Shown piece after piece: positions 15,533 through 22,664 of a stretch of 31,127 nucleotides of DNA. Location of the stretch: NCBI RefSeq assembly GCF_938028825.1, contig NZ_CALIZP010000066.1, positions 1-31,127 of the forward strand, in the 5' to 3' direction. Below the pieces are notes generated by a model that worked only from the letters and a program-made list of their open reading frames with translations, searched no databases and was not told where the DNA came from. Within the stretch, counting starts at the first letter, position 1, and every line of letters begins with the position of its first letter. The stretch is from an uncultured Cardiobacterium sp. (GTDB lineage: Bacteria; Pseudomonadota; Gammaproteobacteria; Cardiobacteriales; Cardiobacteriaceae). Position numbers and translations under genes: made by a program.

Positions 15533-16015
15533 ATGAACACCCGTCGTCTCATCCTCGCCATCCTCGTCGCCCTCGGCATCCTCACCCTCATCCCCGGCAT
15601 CACCCTGCCGATGATGACCGTGAAAAAACTCGTCCTCGTCAAAAACACCTTCACCGTCCTCTCCGGCATCGGCGCGCTGCTCGCCGACAAAACCTTCGGC
15701 CTCGGCCTGCTCCTGCTCGGCTTCAGCGTCATCTTCCCGCTTGCCAAATACGCGGTGATGGCGGCGTATCTCTACTACTACCCGCCGATTCCGACGACAC
15801 TCGCCCACTGGCAGCACTGGCTGGGGAAAATCGGCAAATTCTCGATGCTGGACGTCTTCGTCGTCGCGCAAATGCTGATGATCCTGAAACTCGGCTGGCT
15901 GGTCGAAGTGCAAATCCACAGCGGCATCTACTGGTACAGCACGACCGCCCTCCTCTCGCTTATCGCCGGCATCTGGATCGAACACGACATCAAACAGCGG
16001 ATGCGTGCTGACTAG
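15533..16015 (+). CDS. Stand-alone PqiA-domain membrane protein
   Basis: A 160-residue membrane protein with a single PqiA domain. The segment GKIGKFSMLDVFVVAQML parallels GRWSMIDVFVVALL in the PqiA half at 11885-12526. About four hydrophobic spans are visible. It lacks the zinc-ribbon cysteines of the operon copies. No MCE gene is next to it, so it may be a spare partner for PqiB or for another MCE protein elsewhere. It follows the repeat element, and a bidirectional terminator lies 75 bp after its stop. No good ribosome binding site was seen before the ATG; this start is the only one that keeps the first span whole. Confidence 0.85.
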   Translation: MNTRRLILAILVALGILTLIPGITLPMMTVKKLVLVKNTFTVLSGIGALLADKTFGLGLLLLGFSVIFPLAKYAVMAAYLYYYPPIPTTLAHWQHWLGKIGKFSMLDVFVVAQMLMILKLGWLVEVQIHSGIYWYSTTALLSLIAGIWIEHDIKQRMRAD

Positions 16016-16090
16016 CCATGCGTCAAACCCGACAATTACGCCGCTTGGTGGACTAAATATTGATGCCGCTTGGCGATGTGCAAAGCAGCC

Positions 16091-16124
16091 ATAAAAACAG
16101 CCGCCCGCAGGCGGCTGTTTTTAT
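16091..16124. terminator. Bidirectional terminator of 15-bp stem
   Basis: ATAAAAACAGCCGCC (16091-16105) pairs perfectly with GGCGGCTGTTTTTAT (16110-16124) over a CGCA loop. T-runs fall at the base on both strands. It separates the convergent PqiA-like gene and the large lipoprotein gene. Confidence 0.95.
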
Positions 16125-16145
16125 GGGGTTTACGAGGGTATCGCG

Positions 16146-19100
16146 TTATGGCGCATAACGATCGTTGACATTGGTTTGTGCCGGGGCACTGCCGCCGCCG
16201 TAGTTTTGGCCGCCATCATCACCCTGGAAGGTGTTGGTGCCGACTTTGGTCGCGCCGAATACGCCGCCCCAGTCGCCCACTTCGTAGGCAGAGCCGTATT
16301 TGTTGGTGGCTTTCACGGAGTTGAAGCTGCCGCCCATTTCATCTGCCTGGCTGCCGTAGAAAGCGGCGCGGAAGTCGGCCTCGTCGTCGCCGGGGGCGTA
16401 GGTGCGGTCGGCGGTGCCGATGACGGTGTTGCCGATCACATCCCCGTTGAAGGTCACGAGTTTGTCTTTATAGACGCCGGGTTTGTCCAGTTGCTCCAGC
16501 CAAGCGTTATAGACATCGCCAGTGACTTTCTTGGTGCCGAAGTTCACGTCTGCTTCAACGAAGTTGCCCAAGCCGAGGGTATGAGCGGTCGCATTGCTGC
16601 CGCCGGTGCCGTCAAAGGCGTTCGGCAGGTCTTGCCGGGTGTTATTGGTGCGGACGCCGTGGAAGCTGTTGTCGATGCCGTACATCAGCGCGTGGCCTTC
16701 GTAACGTGCGACCTGGTTGGACGGCAGGGCGTTCATCTGGTCAATGGTGGTTTCATCCACGCCACGGAAGAAGTAGTTATCGACGCTGTCATCAGTGCCT
16801 TTTTTCTCAAACGGTGCGCGCAGGAAGCCGTTCGGCAGGAGATTGGCACCGCTCGCGGTGAGGTCGAGGTTGGAGGTAACCCGGCCGTACTGCACTTTTT
16901 GCAAGGTGATCGGTTTCGCGCCGATGCTGTATTGCGTCGGTTTGCTGTCCAGATCCGCGCGGTAGCCTTGCGCCGTAGGCGTTGCCAAGGTGCCTTCCAC
17001 CTGCGAGACGAAGGAACGCGCGCCGGAGTAGCTGTTCATGCTCATCGCCTTGACGACGCGGTCATCCTGGTCGGCATAGGCGAGGTGGTAATGGCCAAAG
17101 ATGCGGGTCGTAGTCTTGTGGTGGTCATTCCAGCGGGCGCCGTCGAACTTCAGCTCTTCGCCAAGGGTTTTCGTTTGCAGCTCCCCATTCCCCGCCTGCG
17201 GCTGACCTTCACCATGATTGCCATAACCACCGATGCGAATGAGGCCGTTGGTGATGTCGCCGGTCGGCTGGATTTCTACATCGCGGTCGCGGGCGTTGGT
17301 GCCGTCGTTGGTATTGTTCGCCCAAACCAAGTCTTCTTTGCCCTCGCCACAGTCGCTGCCGCCGGGGCAGTTTTCGGTGTTGATGTCCACCCGGCGGGCG
17401 CGCGGGTTCCAGCCTTCGCTGGTTGCCCAGTTTTCAAAGGCGCTGTCCTGGGTACTCCACCAGATGAGGTTGGCGCCGTATTTGTTTTCGTATTCGGGCT
17501 TGTAGCCAGGAGTACCCGGTTTCCAGATACGTTCGTCGGCGAAGCGGACGACGCGGTCGTCTTCTTTCCAGCCGATGTAGGGCGGGCCGCGGAATTCACC
17601 GCGCTGACCACCACCGAGGTTGGTGGGGTCTTTCCATCGCGCCCATTGGAGTTGGGTGGTGAAAGTAGTGGGATCGCACGCACGCCCGCTACCACCACTG
17701 CCGGGTGAATTAGAAGTACAGCCTGCCCCACTTCTTGCATTGCTTATTCCGCCACCTTGGGAAACATAGGCATAAGCCGCATCATCGTCATCCGTATATT
17801 CCTCGGACGAGATGGCAGAAGTCCAATTCGAATAAGTGGTCTCATAGTGGCTAAAAATTCGCTGTCCGGTTACGGGATCGGTTGTATATACGGCAGTATC
17901 CGACCAATCACGATAAGGCGTGGTGTAAGTCGTACGCCAGTTATTTTCCAATGTCCATTCCCATTCGTTGGCGACCGGGTTGACCAGCGGGCGGATGGAT
18001 TTGTTCTGACGGATGGCGGTGTATTCTTCGCGTTCAAGATAGATGTGTTCGTGGTCAAGCGGGTCGCCATTGGCCGTTGTGCCGCCGTTCAGGGCGTTGT
18101 TGCTGCCTTCCGTGTAGGGTCTGTTCGGGTAGGCGAAGCGGTCTTTGCTGTACTTCGGATAGGCGCCGTTCGGCCAGCTTTGCTGATAGTTGTAGGTGAC
18201 ACTGCCCAAGGTGTGGCCTGTCGCGCGGTCAAGCCTTTGCGTATGGCTGACGGTCCCGGAGAAAGCGCCGGGGCTGCCGCTTCGTCCCTGCCAGTTGACG
18301 AGGTTGTACTTTTTGGCGTCATCGTTGCTGGTTGGGCCGCTATCGCTGTCTGAACCGTTGTAAGCGTTCGTCCCTGTTGCGTCATCCGGGACGTTGTTGT
18401 GGCCGAGCGAGGCATTGTTAACATCCCCGATATTGCGCCATCTGTTGGCAGGGGCGACATCGGCAGGATCTGTCGGGCTGTCATCCACGCCGGTGGGGAA
18501 GTTGCCGTAGCGCTCTTTTATATTGGCGAAATTGCCGGATGCGCCGTGGTTTTTGGTACCGGTATTGACCGGGTGGCGGGAGTTATCAACGACATTCGTA
18601 TTTACCCAGCCCGGATGGTTTATCAGTTTCTCTTGTAATTGATCAATGGACATATTGTCCAAGGTAGAAGGCGGGGGAGGCGCTATCGTTGCTATTCCCG
18701 TGTCTGACGGGTGTTCCAGGCGGTTGTTTGCCGGGTCCACTGCGTTGGGATAATCCACAAAGGGCTGCCGATATTCGTAACGCGGGGTATAGACATAGGT
18801 GACGCGTTCGCGGGTAAATTCGCCGTCGCGGTCAGTGTTGTTCTGGATGTGGGTGTCGATGTTGTGGGTGGTGGGGTCGAGGCGGTTGTCCGGGTCGGAA
18901 AACTTCGCCAAGCCGACCTGCTTGAACGCCCCGGCGAGGACATCCACGTTTTTGAAGTTTTCCGTTTGCAGGCTGTCGGTGTCGTGCGGTTTGCCTGCGG
19001 CAGTCAGCGGCTCGACATTGGTGCCGCCGGCGAATTGGGCGCGGACGGCCTGCCCTTCGTTGTAGTCAAGGTCCCGACGGGCAAGGACGATGTTGGTCAG

Positions 19101-19445
19101 TTTCGGGTTCTGTTCGTTCAGGGAAACACCGAGCAGCGGGGTGGCGGATGCCATCTGGTCGCGGTTGTTGGCGCGGTCGTATTGCGAACCGTCGCGGCGG
19201 ATGTATTGCAGGCCGCCGACGGTGCTTTCTTTACTCAAATCGCGGTTGTCCACCACATGGGTGTTGGTGGGGTCAACCAGCGCCCGGTCGTCACGCCCCG
19301 GCTGGTTGTTGTCGTTATTGTCCGGCTGCGGGGTCGGGGTCGGCACCGGATCAACATGGGGCGGCGTGGTGGCATCATCGCTGCCGCCGCAAGCGGTGGT
19401 GCCAAGCGCGATGATGACGGCAATAGTCAGGTTGTTCAGTTTCAT
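16146..19445 (-). CDS. Large surface lipoprotein, likely Slam substrate
   Basis: A 1,099-residue lipoprotein. The start at 19445 has AAGGA 5 nt upstream and gives a lipoprotein signal with Cys19 (ALGTTAC); the open frame continues 42 codons upstream without a signal. Residues 20-65 are a Pro/Asp/Asn linker. The middle is unrecognised, rich in Asn, Asp, Tyr and Trp, with two close cysteine pairs (GAGC..RAC and ENC..SDC). The last 200 or so residues look like the beta-barrel of TbpB-type lipoproteins: a G-H-A strand (YEGHALMYGIDN), NFGTKKVTGDV, GNTVIGTADR, then FYGSQADEMGGSF and WGGVFGATK. Such barrels mark Slam-exported proteins, and a Slam gene lies divergently next door. The ligand is unknown. 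TbpB is about 700 residues, so this protein is unusually long. Confidence 0.85.
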   Translation of the reverse strand: MKLNNLTIAVIIALGTTACGGSDDATTPPHVDPVPTPTPQPDNNDNNQPGRDDRALVDPTNTHVVDNRDLSKESTVGGLQYIRRDGSQYDRANNRDQMASATPLLGVSLNEQNPKLTNIVLARRDLDYNEGQAVRAQFAGGTNVEPLTAAGKPHDTDSLQTENFKNVDVLAGAFKQVGLAKFSDPDNRLDPTTHNIDTHIQNNTDRDGEFTRERVTYVYTPRYEYRQPFVDYPNAVDPANNRLEHPSDTGIATIAPPPPSTLDNMSIDQLQEKLINHPGWVNTNVVDNSRHPVNTGTKNHGASGNFANIKERYGNFPTGVDDSPTDPADVAPANRWRNIGDVNNASLGHNNVPDDATGTNAYNGSDSDSGPTSNDDAKKYNLVNWQGRSGSPGAFSGTVSHTQRLDRATGHTLGSVTYNYQQSWPNGAYPKYSKDRFAYPNRPYTEGSNNALNGGTTANGDPLDHEHIYLEREEYTAIRQNKSIRPLVNPVANEWEWTLENNWRTTYTTPYRDWSDTAVYTTDPVTGQRIFSHYETTYSNWTSAISSEEYTDDDDAAYAYVSQGGGISNARSGAGCTSNSPGSGGSGRACDPTTFTTQLQWARWKDPTNLGGGQRGEFRGPPYIGWKEDDRVVRFADERIWKPGTPGYKPEYENKYGANLIWWSTQDSAFENWATSEGWNPRARRVDINTENCPGGSDCGEGKEDLVWANNTNDGTNARDRDVEIQPTGDITNGLIRIGGYGNHGEGQPQAGNGELQTKTLGEELKFDGARWNDHHKTTTRIFGHYHLAYADQDDRVVKAMSMNSYSGARSFVSQVEGTLATPTAQGYRADLDSKPTQYSIGAKPITLQKVQYGRVTSNLDLTASGANLLPNGFLRAPFEKKGTDDSVDNYFFRGVDETTIDQMNALPSNQVARYEGHALMYGIDNSFHGVRTNNTRQDLPNAFDGTGGSNATAHTLGLGNFVEADVNFGTKKVTGDVYNAWLEQLDKPGVYKDKLVTFNGDVIGNTVIGTADRTYAPGDDEADFRAAFYGSQADEMGGSFNSVKATNKYGSAYEVGDWGGVFGATKVGTNTFQGDDGGQNYGGGSAPAQTNVNDRYAP

Positions 19446-19868
19446 TGTGTCCTTCCATTTTTTCAGGGTTGCCCCGCGATGGTGCGGGTTCGTTTTGTGC
19501 CGTTTGTTACTGTGTGCCGGTTTCAACCCGCAGGGCTCACTTTGGTTTTGTGTTCCCTGTTTTGGCTGCATACGCCGCCAATCCCGAGCGACTCTTCATC
19601 CTCTACACAGATACCCAAGCGGGTCGCAAAGAGTCTTACATGAACATTCAGCCACGTGATTATAACGCCTTTGTCATGTTTTGGGTGTGTCGTCCGCGTC
19701 CGCCGTTTTTGCCCTGAACCCGCCGTTTTTGTCATGGGAATCGGTGGCTTGCAGCCCTAATCGCCGGAATGTGCACAGCAGGCCGCGCGCACGCGATAGC
19801 GCCCTTGTGTAGCCCTATGAATTGAAACATAATGCCGCGCTTTGCATCGCCAACACAGGAACACCGAC
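19446..19868. other. Divergent intergenic region between lipoprotein and Slam
   Basis: About 420 bp hold no gene. A minus-strand TATAAT (complement of 19659-19664) could be the lipoprotein -10, but no -35 fits. On plus, TTGTGT (19805-19810) and CATAAT (19828-19833) are spaced by 17 bp in front of the Slam gene. CGCCGTTTTTG occurs twice near 19702-19731. No Fur-type palindrome was found, so iron control is not supported. Confidence 0.5.
19805..19833 (+). promoter_or_regulatory. Probable Slam gene promoter
   Basis: TTGTGT and CATAAT with an exact 17-bp spacer predict a start near 19840, leaving a 29-nt leader that contains the AGGA of the Slam gene. The match to consensus is fair. Confidence 0.5.
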
Positions 19869-21407
19869 ATGACCACAAAAACCACAATGACCCTGCAACT
19901 CACCCTCGCCTCCGGTATGCTCCTCGCCGCCCTGCCTGCTCTTGCGCAGAACGCGCCCCCACCGCCCCGCGCCGCCCTGCCGGTCAACATTGACCGGGGC
20001 AACGACCGCCTCTCCGAGGACAACATCGGCAAAAACGCACAACCGCCGCGACTGCCTGCCGTCAAGCCGGCTGCCCCCACCACCCTGCCGAGCGATGCCC
20101 AGGCCGCCAAGGAAGACATCGTTTTCACACCGGAAGAGCTCATCAACAACCCGGAACAACTGGAAAAACTCCTGGTCGAAGCTATCCGCCTCAACGAAGC
20201 CGAGGGCCTGAAAGTCCTGCTGCCGCTGTATGCCAAGGTGGATGCCAGCCGCCGCGACGATTCCCTCATCGACTGGGGCAACGCCATTATCGCCATGGAC
20301 GAAGGCCGCACCGCCGAAGCCGTTACGCTTTACCGCAAGCTCGTCGCCAACCTGCCGGATAACCGGATGCTGCGCTTCCAGACCGCGCTCGCGCTCTATC
20401 GCAACAACGAGCTGATCGCCGCCAAGGAACAACTGCAAAAACTGCGCAGCGGCGACGTTTCCGAAGCTGACCGTAAGGTTCTGAACGATTTTATCGCCGC
20501 CATTGACCGCCGCGATTCCTGGTCGTTCAGCGGCAGCCTGAGCTATATCCACGACAACAACGTTAACAATGTCGCTCCGAAAGGCACGCGCATCGACCTC
20601 GGCAATGGCCGTTACATGGAAAGCAGCCGCGAGCAGGAAAGGGCCAACGGCATCAGCTACAGCCTGGATGCGGACAAAAAATGGTCCATTACCGATAACT
20701 ACTACACCTCGCTGCACGGCTCGCTCGACGGCACTTACTATTTCAACAAGAAAAGCTACAACGATGTCAGCGCCCGTATCGCCGGTGGCGGCGGTTTCCG
20801 TAACTCTACCATTGATCTTGAAATCACCCCGTTCGTGCAAAAACGCTTCTACGGTCGCGGCAGCAACGGCGACGACAAATTGCACGCCTACTCCGACAGC
20901 GCCGGCCTGAGCGTCTCCAACACCTACTGGATGACACCGCAGTGGCGCCTGCAAACCAATGCCGAATTCAGCTACGACAAGTACGTCAAACTCTATAACT
21001 ACCTGGACGGCAAGCGCGTCAGTCTGAGCAATACCCTGATGTATTCCCCCAGCCAGAAACAATACTGGTTCGCCGGACTCGACCTCAGCCACAAAGGCGC
21101 GCGCAGCGCCAGCGACGCCTACGACCGCTTCAATACCCGCCTCGGCTGGGGGCAGGAATGGGGCAAAGGCGTCTCCACCCGCCTGATGGGCAGCTACGGC
21201 AAACGCTACGCCAAAGGAAAAGATTTCTTCAACATTGACCGTGAAGACAAAGAATACAACGCCAACCTGTCCGTCTGGCACCGTGGCATCCACTTCTTCG
21301 GCATTACCCCGCGCCTTGTTTTTTCGTATAGCAAAATCGACAGCAACAACAAGTTCTACAGCTACGACACCAGCAAAGTCTATATGGACTTCACCAAGAC
21401 CTTCTAG
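19869..21407 (+). CDS. Surface lipoprotein assembly modifier (Slam)
   Basis: A 512-residue outer-membrane protein of the Slam family (DUF560), which moves lipoproteins across the outer membrane for display on the surface. The start at 19869 is chosen because AGGA lies 8 nt upstream and a signal peptide follows (cleavage near ALPALA, residue 26); an ATG 27 nt earlier adds a charged stretch before it. After a Pro-rich linker (28-75), residues 85-210 form a helical TPR-like domain. The barrel starts at WSFSGSLSYIHDNNVNNVAP (about 218-237), the family's hallmark, and shows alternating strands to a terminal Phe (FTKTF), as needed for BAM insertion. Length fits Slam (about 490-520). The divergent lipoprotein is its probable substrate. 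Confidence 0.92.
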   Translation: MTTKTTMTLQLTLASGMLLAALPALAQNAPPPPRAALPVNIDRGNDRLSEDNIGKNAQPPRLPAVKPAAPTTLPSDAQAAKEDIVFTPEELINNPEQLEKLLVEAIRLNEAEGLKVLLPLYAKVDASRRDDSLIDWGNAIIAMDEGRTAEAVTLYRKLVANLPDNRMLRFQTALALYRNNELIAAKEQLQKLRSGDVSEADRKVLNDFIAAIDRRDSWSFSGSLSYIHDNNVNNVAPKGTRIDLGNGRYMESSREQERANGISYSLDADKKWSITDNYYTSLHGSLDGTYYFNKKSYNDVSARIAGGGGFRNSTIDLEITPFVQKRFYGRGSNGDDKLHAYSDSAGLSVSNTYWMTPQWRLQTNAEFSYDKYVKLYNYLDGKRVSLSNTLMYSPSQKQYWFAGLDLSHKGARSASDAYDRFNTRLGWGQEWGKGVSTRLMGSYGKRYAKGKDFFNIDREDKEYNANLSVWHRGIHFFGITPRLVFSYSKIDSNNKFYSYDTSKVYMDFTKTF

Positions 21408-21765
21408 ACTTCAGGGACATTCGGTTTGCGCTGCTGTTTGGCAGGACAGAACGGCAGTGCGCCGGAAAGAGCAACGGTGCAGAAGGGGTTTCCCGCCATC
21501 AGCATAGCTGCTGCGTCTGAAGCCCACCCTTAAAAACTACGGTGGTGCCTCGAAATGTATGCGCAGCGAACCTGCCAATAGCGCGGTCAGAAAATACGAG
21601 GGTGTTTTCATAGCCGGAAGGGACAACCCGATTTGGCCGGATTCCAGGCAGCATACTTTTCAGGCCACCGTTTGCTTTTTGCTCGCGTACGAAGGCCCGT
21701 TTATTTATCAAGAACTGGCATGACAAGAACGGCGCCCTGCATCAGGCGGCGGGTGCGCCGCGTCT
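21408..21765. other. Gene-free region after Slam
   Basis: About 360 bp between the convergent Slam and LOG-family genes. A 75-residue frame (21499-21726, minus) and a plus-strand frame overlap here, but neither has a ribosome site or recognisable sequence. No hairpin with a T-run follows either gene. The stretch may be a decayed gene or an insertion remnant; nothing firm can be said. Confidence 0.45.
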
Positions 21766-22485
21766 TCACAGCCGCCTGAGCAGCGCCTCTTCTTCTTCGC
21801 TGGGGGCAAATTCCCGCCCCTTGTAAAAATCGCGGATAACCTGAATCACCGCATCGGCATCATCGACCAGCGACACCAGCCGCATATCGTCTTTCGTCAC
21901 CAGCCCCTGCGCGACCATCGTCGCCTCCATCCAGGCGAGCAGCCCCTGCCAGAAGCCGCTGCCGACGAGAATCACCGGAATCTTGCGCGATTTGCCCGTC
22001 TGAATCAGCACCAGGATTTCCGCCAGTTCGTCGAGCGTGCCGAAGCCGCCCGGCATCACCACATAGGCGTTGGCGTAGCGCACGAACATCACCTTGCGCG
22101 CGAAGAAGTGGCTGAAGAGCAGCGAGATGTCCTGAAATTCATTGGCCGCCTGCTCATGCGGCAGGACGATGTTCACCCCCACCGACAGCCCTTTTTCGCC
22201 CGCGTACGCTCCCTTGTTCGCCGCTTCCATCACGCCGGGGCCGCCGCCGGAGACCACGGAAAAGCCCGCATCCGACAGGCGCTTGGCAATCTCCTGCGTC
22301 TGCTGATAGACCGGATGTCCGGGCGGAATGCGCGCCGAACCGAAGATGCTCACCGACGGCGGAATCACCGCCAGCCGCTCAAAGCCTTCGACAAATTCCG
22401 ACATGATGCGGAATACCCGCCACGCATCCCCGTCCATGCCTTGCCCGTGGGCGTGAATATCCTTCGGCGGACGACGTTTACTCAT
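21766..22485 (-). CDS. LOG-family protein (cytokinin riboside monophosphate phosphoribohydrolase type)
   Basis: A 239-residue protein of the LOG/TIGR00730 family with a Rossmann fold. The two signature motifs are GGGPGVMEA (80-88) and PGGFGTLDE (145-153), the latter holding the catalytic Glu. LOG enzymes release the base from N6-modified AMP or cleave other nucleoside monophosphates to ribose 5-phosphate; the substrate in bacteria is often unclear. The ATG at 22485 (MSKRRPPKD) has AAGGA upstream on the minus strand. The frame stays open 59 codons further, but those would overlap the polA promoter. It is divergent from polA. Confidence 0.92.
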   Translation of the reverse strand: MSKRRPPKDIHAHGQGMDGDAWRVFRIMSEFVEGFERLAVIPPSVSIFGSARIPPGHPVYQQTQEIAKRLSDAGFSVVSGGGPGVMEAANKGAYAGEKGLSVGVNIVLPHEQAANEFQDISLLFSHFFARKVMFVRYANAYVVMPGGFGTLDELAEILVLIQTGKSRKIPVILVGSGFWQGLLAWMEATMVAQGLVTKDDMRLVSLVDDADAVIQVIRDFYKGREFAPSEEEEALLRRL

Positions 22486-22505
22486 ATAAATAATCCTTCT
22501 GCAAA

Positions 22506-22533
22506 TTGACAAAAAAACGGCGCGCCGCACAAT
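22506..22533 (+). promoter_or_regulatory. Probable polA promoter
   Basis: TTGACA (22506-22511, perfect -35) and CACAAT (22528-22533) are spaced by 16 bp. The predicted start near 22540 leaves a leader of about 125 nt before polA, with GC-rich potential hairpins. The sites lie just outside the start of the divergent LOG gene. Confidence 0.6.
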
Positions 22534-22664
22534 AGCGCGCACCGGAGAAAGCGCGCATTGTGCCGCAAAGCCCCATCCATACCAATCCCGCGCATCATCT
22601 GAGTGCGTTGGCGTACCGTCTTCCCGGCGAATGCCCGGCATTGGTATTTCATCCAAGGACATCC

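Noticed and set aside
16176..17708. A 510-residue frame on plus opposite the lipoprotein gene
   Set aside because: It has no ribosome site or recognisable motif, while the minus frame has a lipobox and a family-like C terminus.
19446..19868. A Fur box upstream of the lipoprotein or Slam gene
   Set aside because: No GATAAT-type palindrome was found on either strand, so iron regulation is not claimed.
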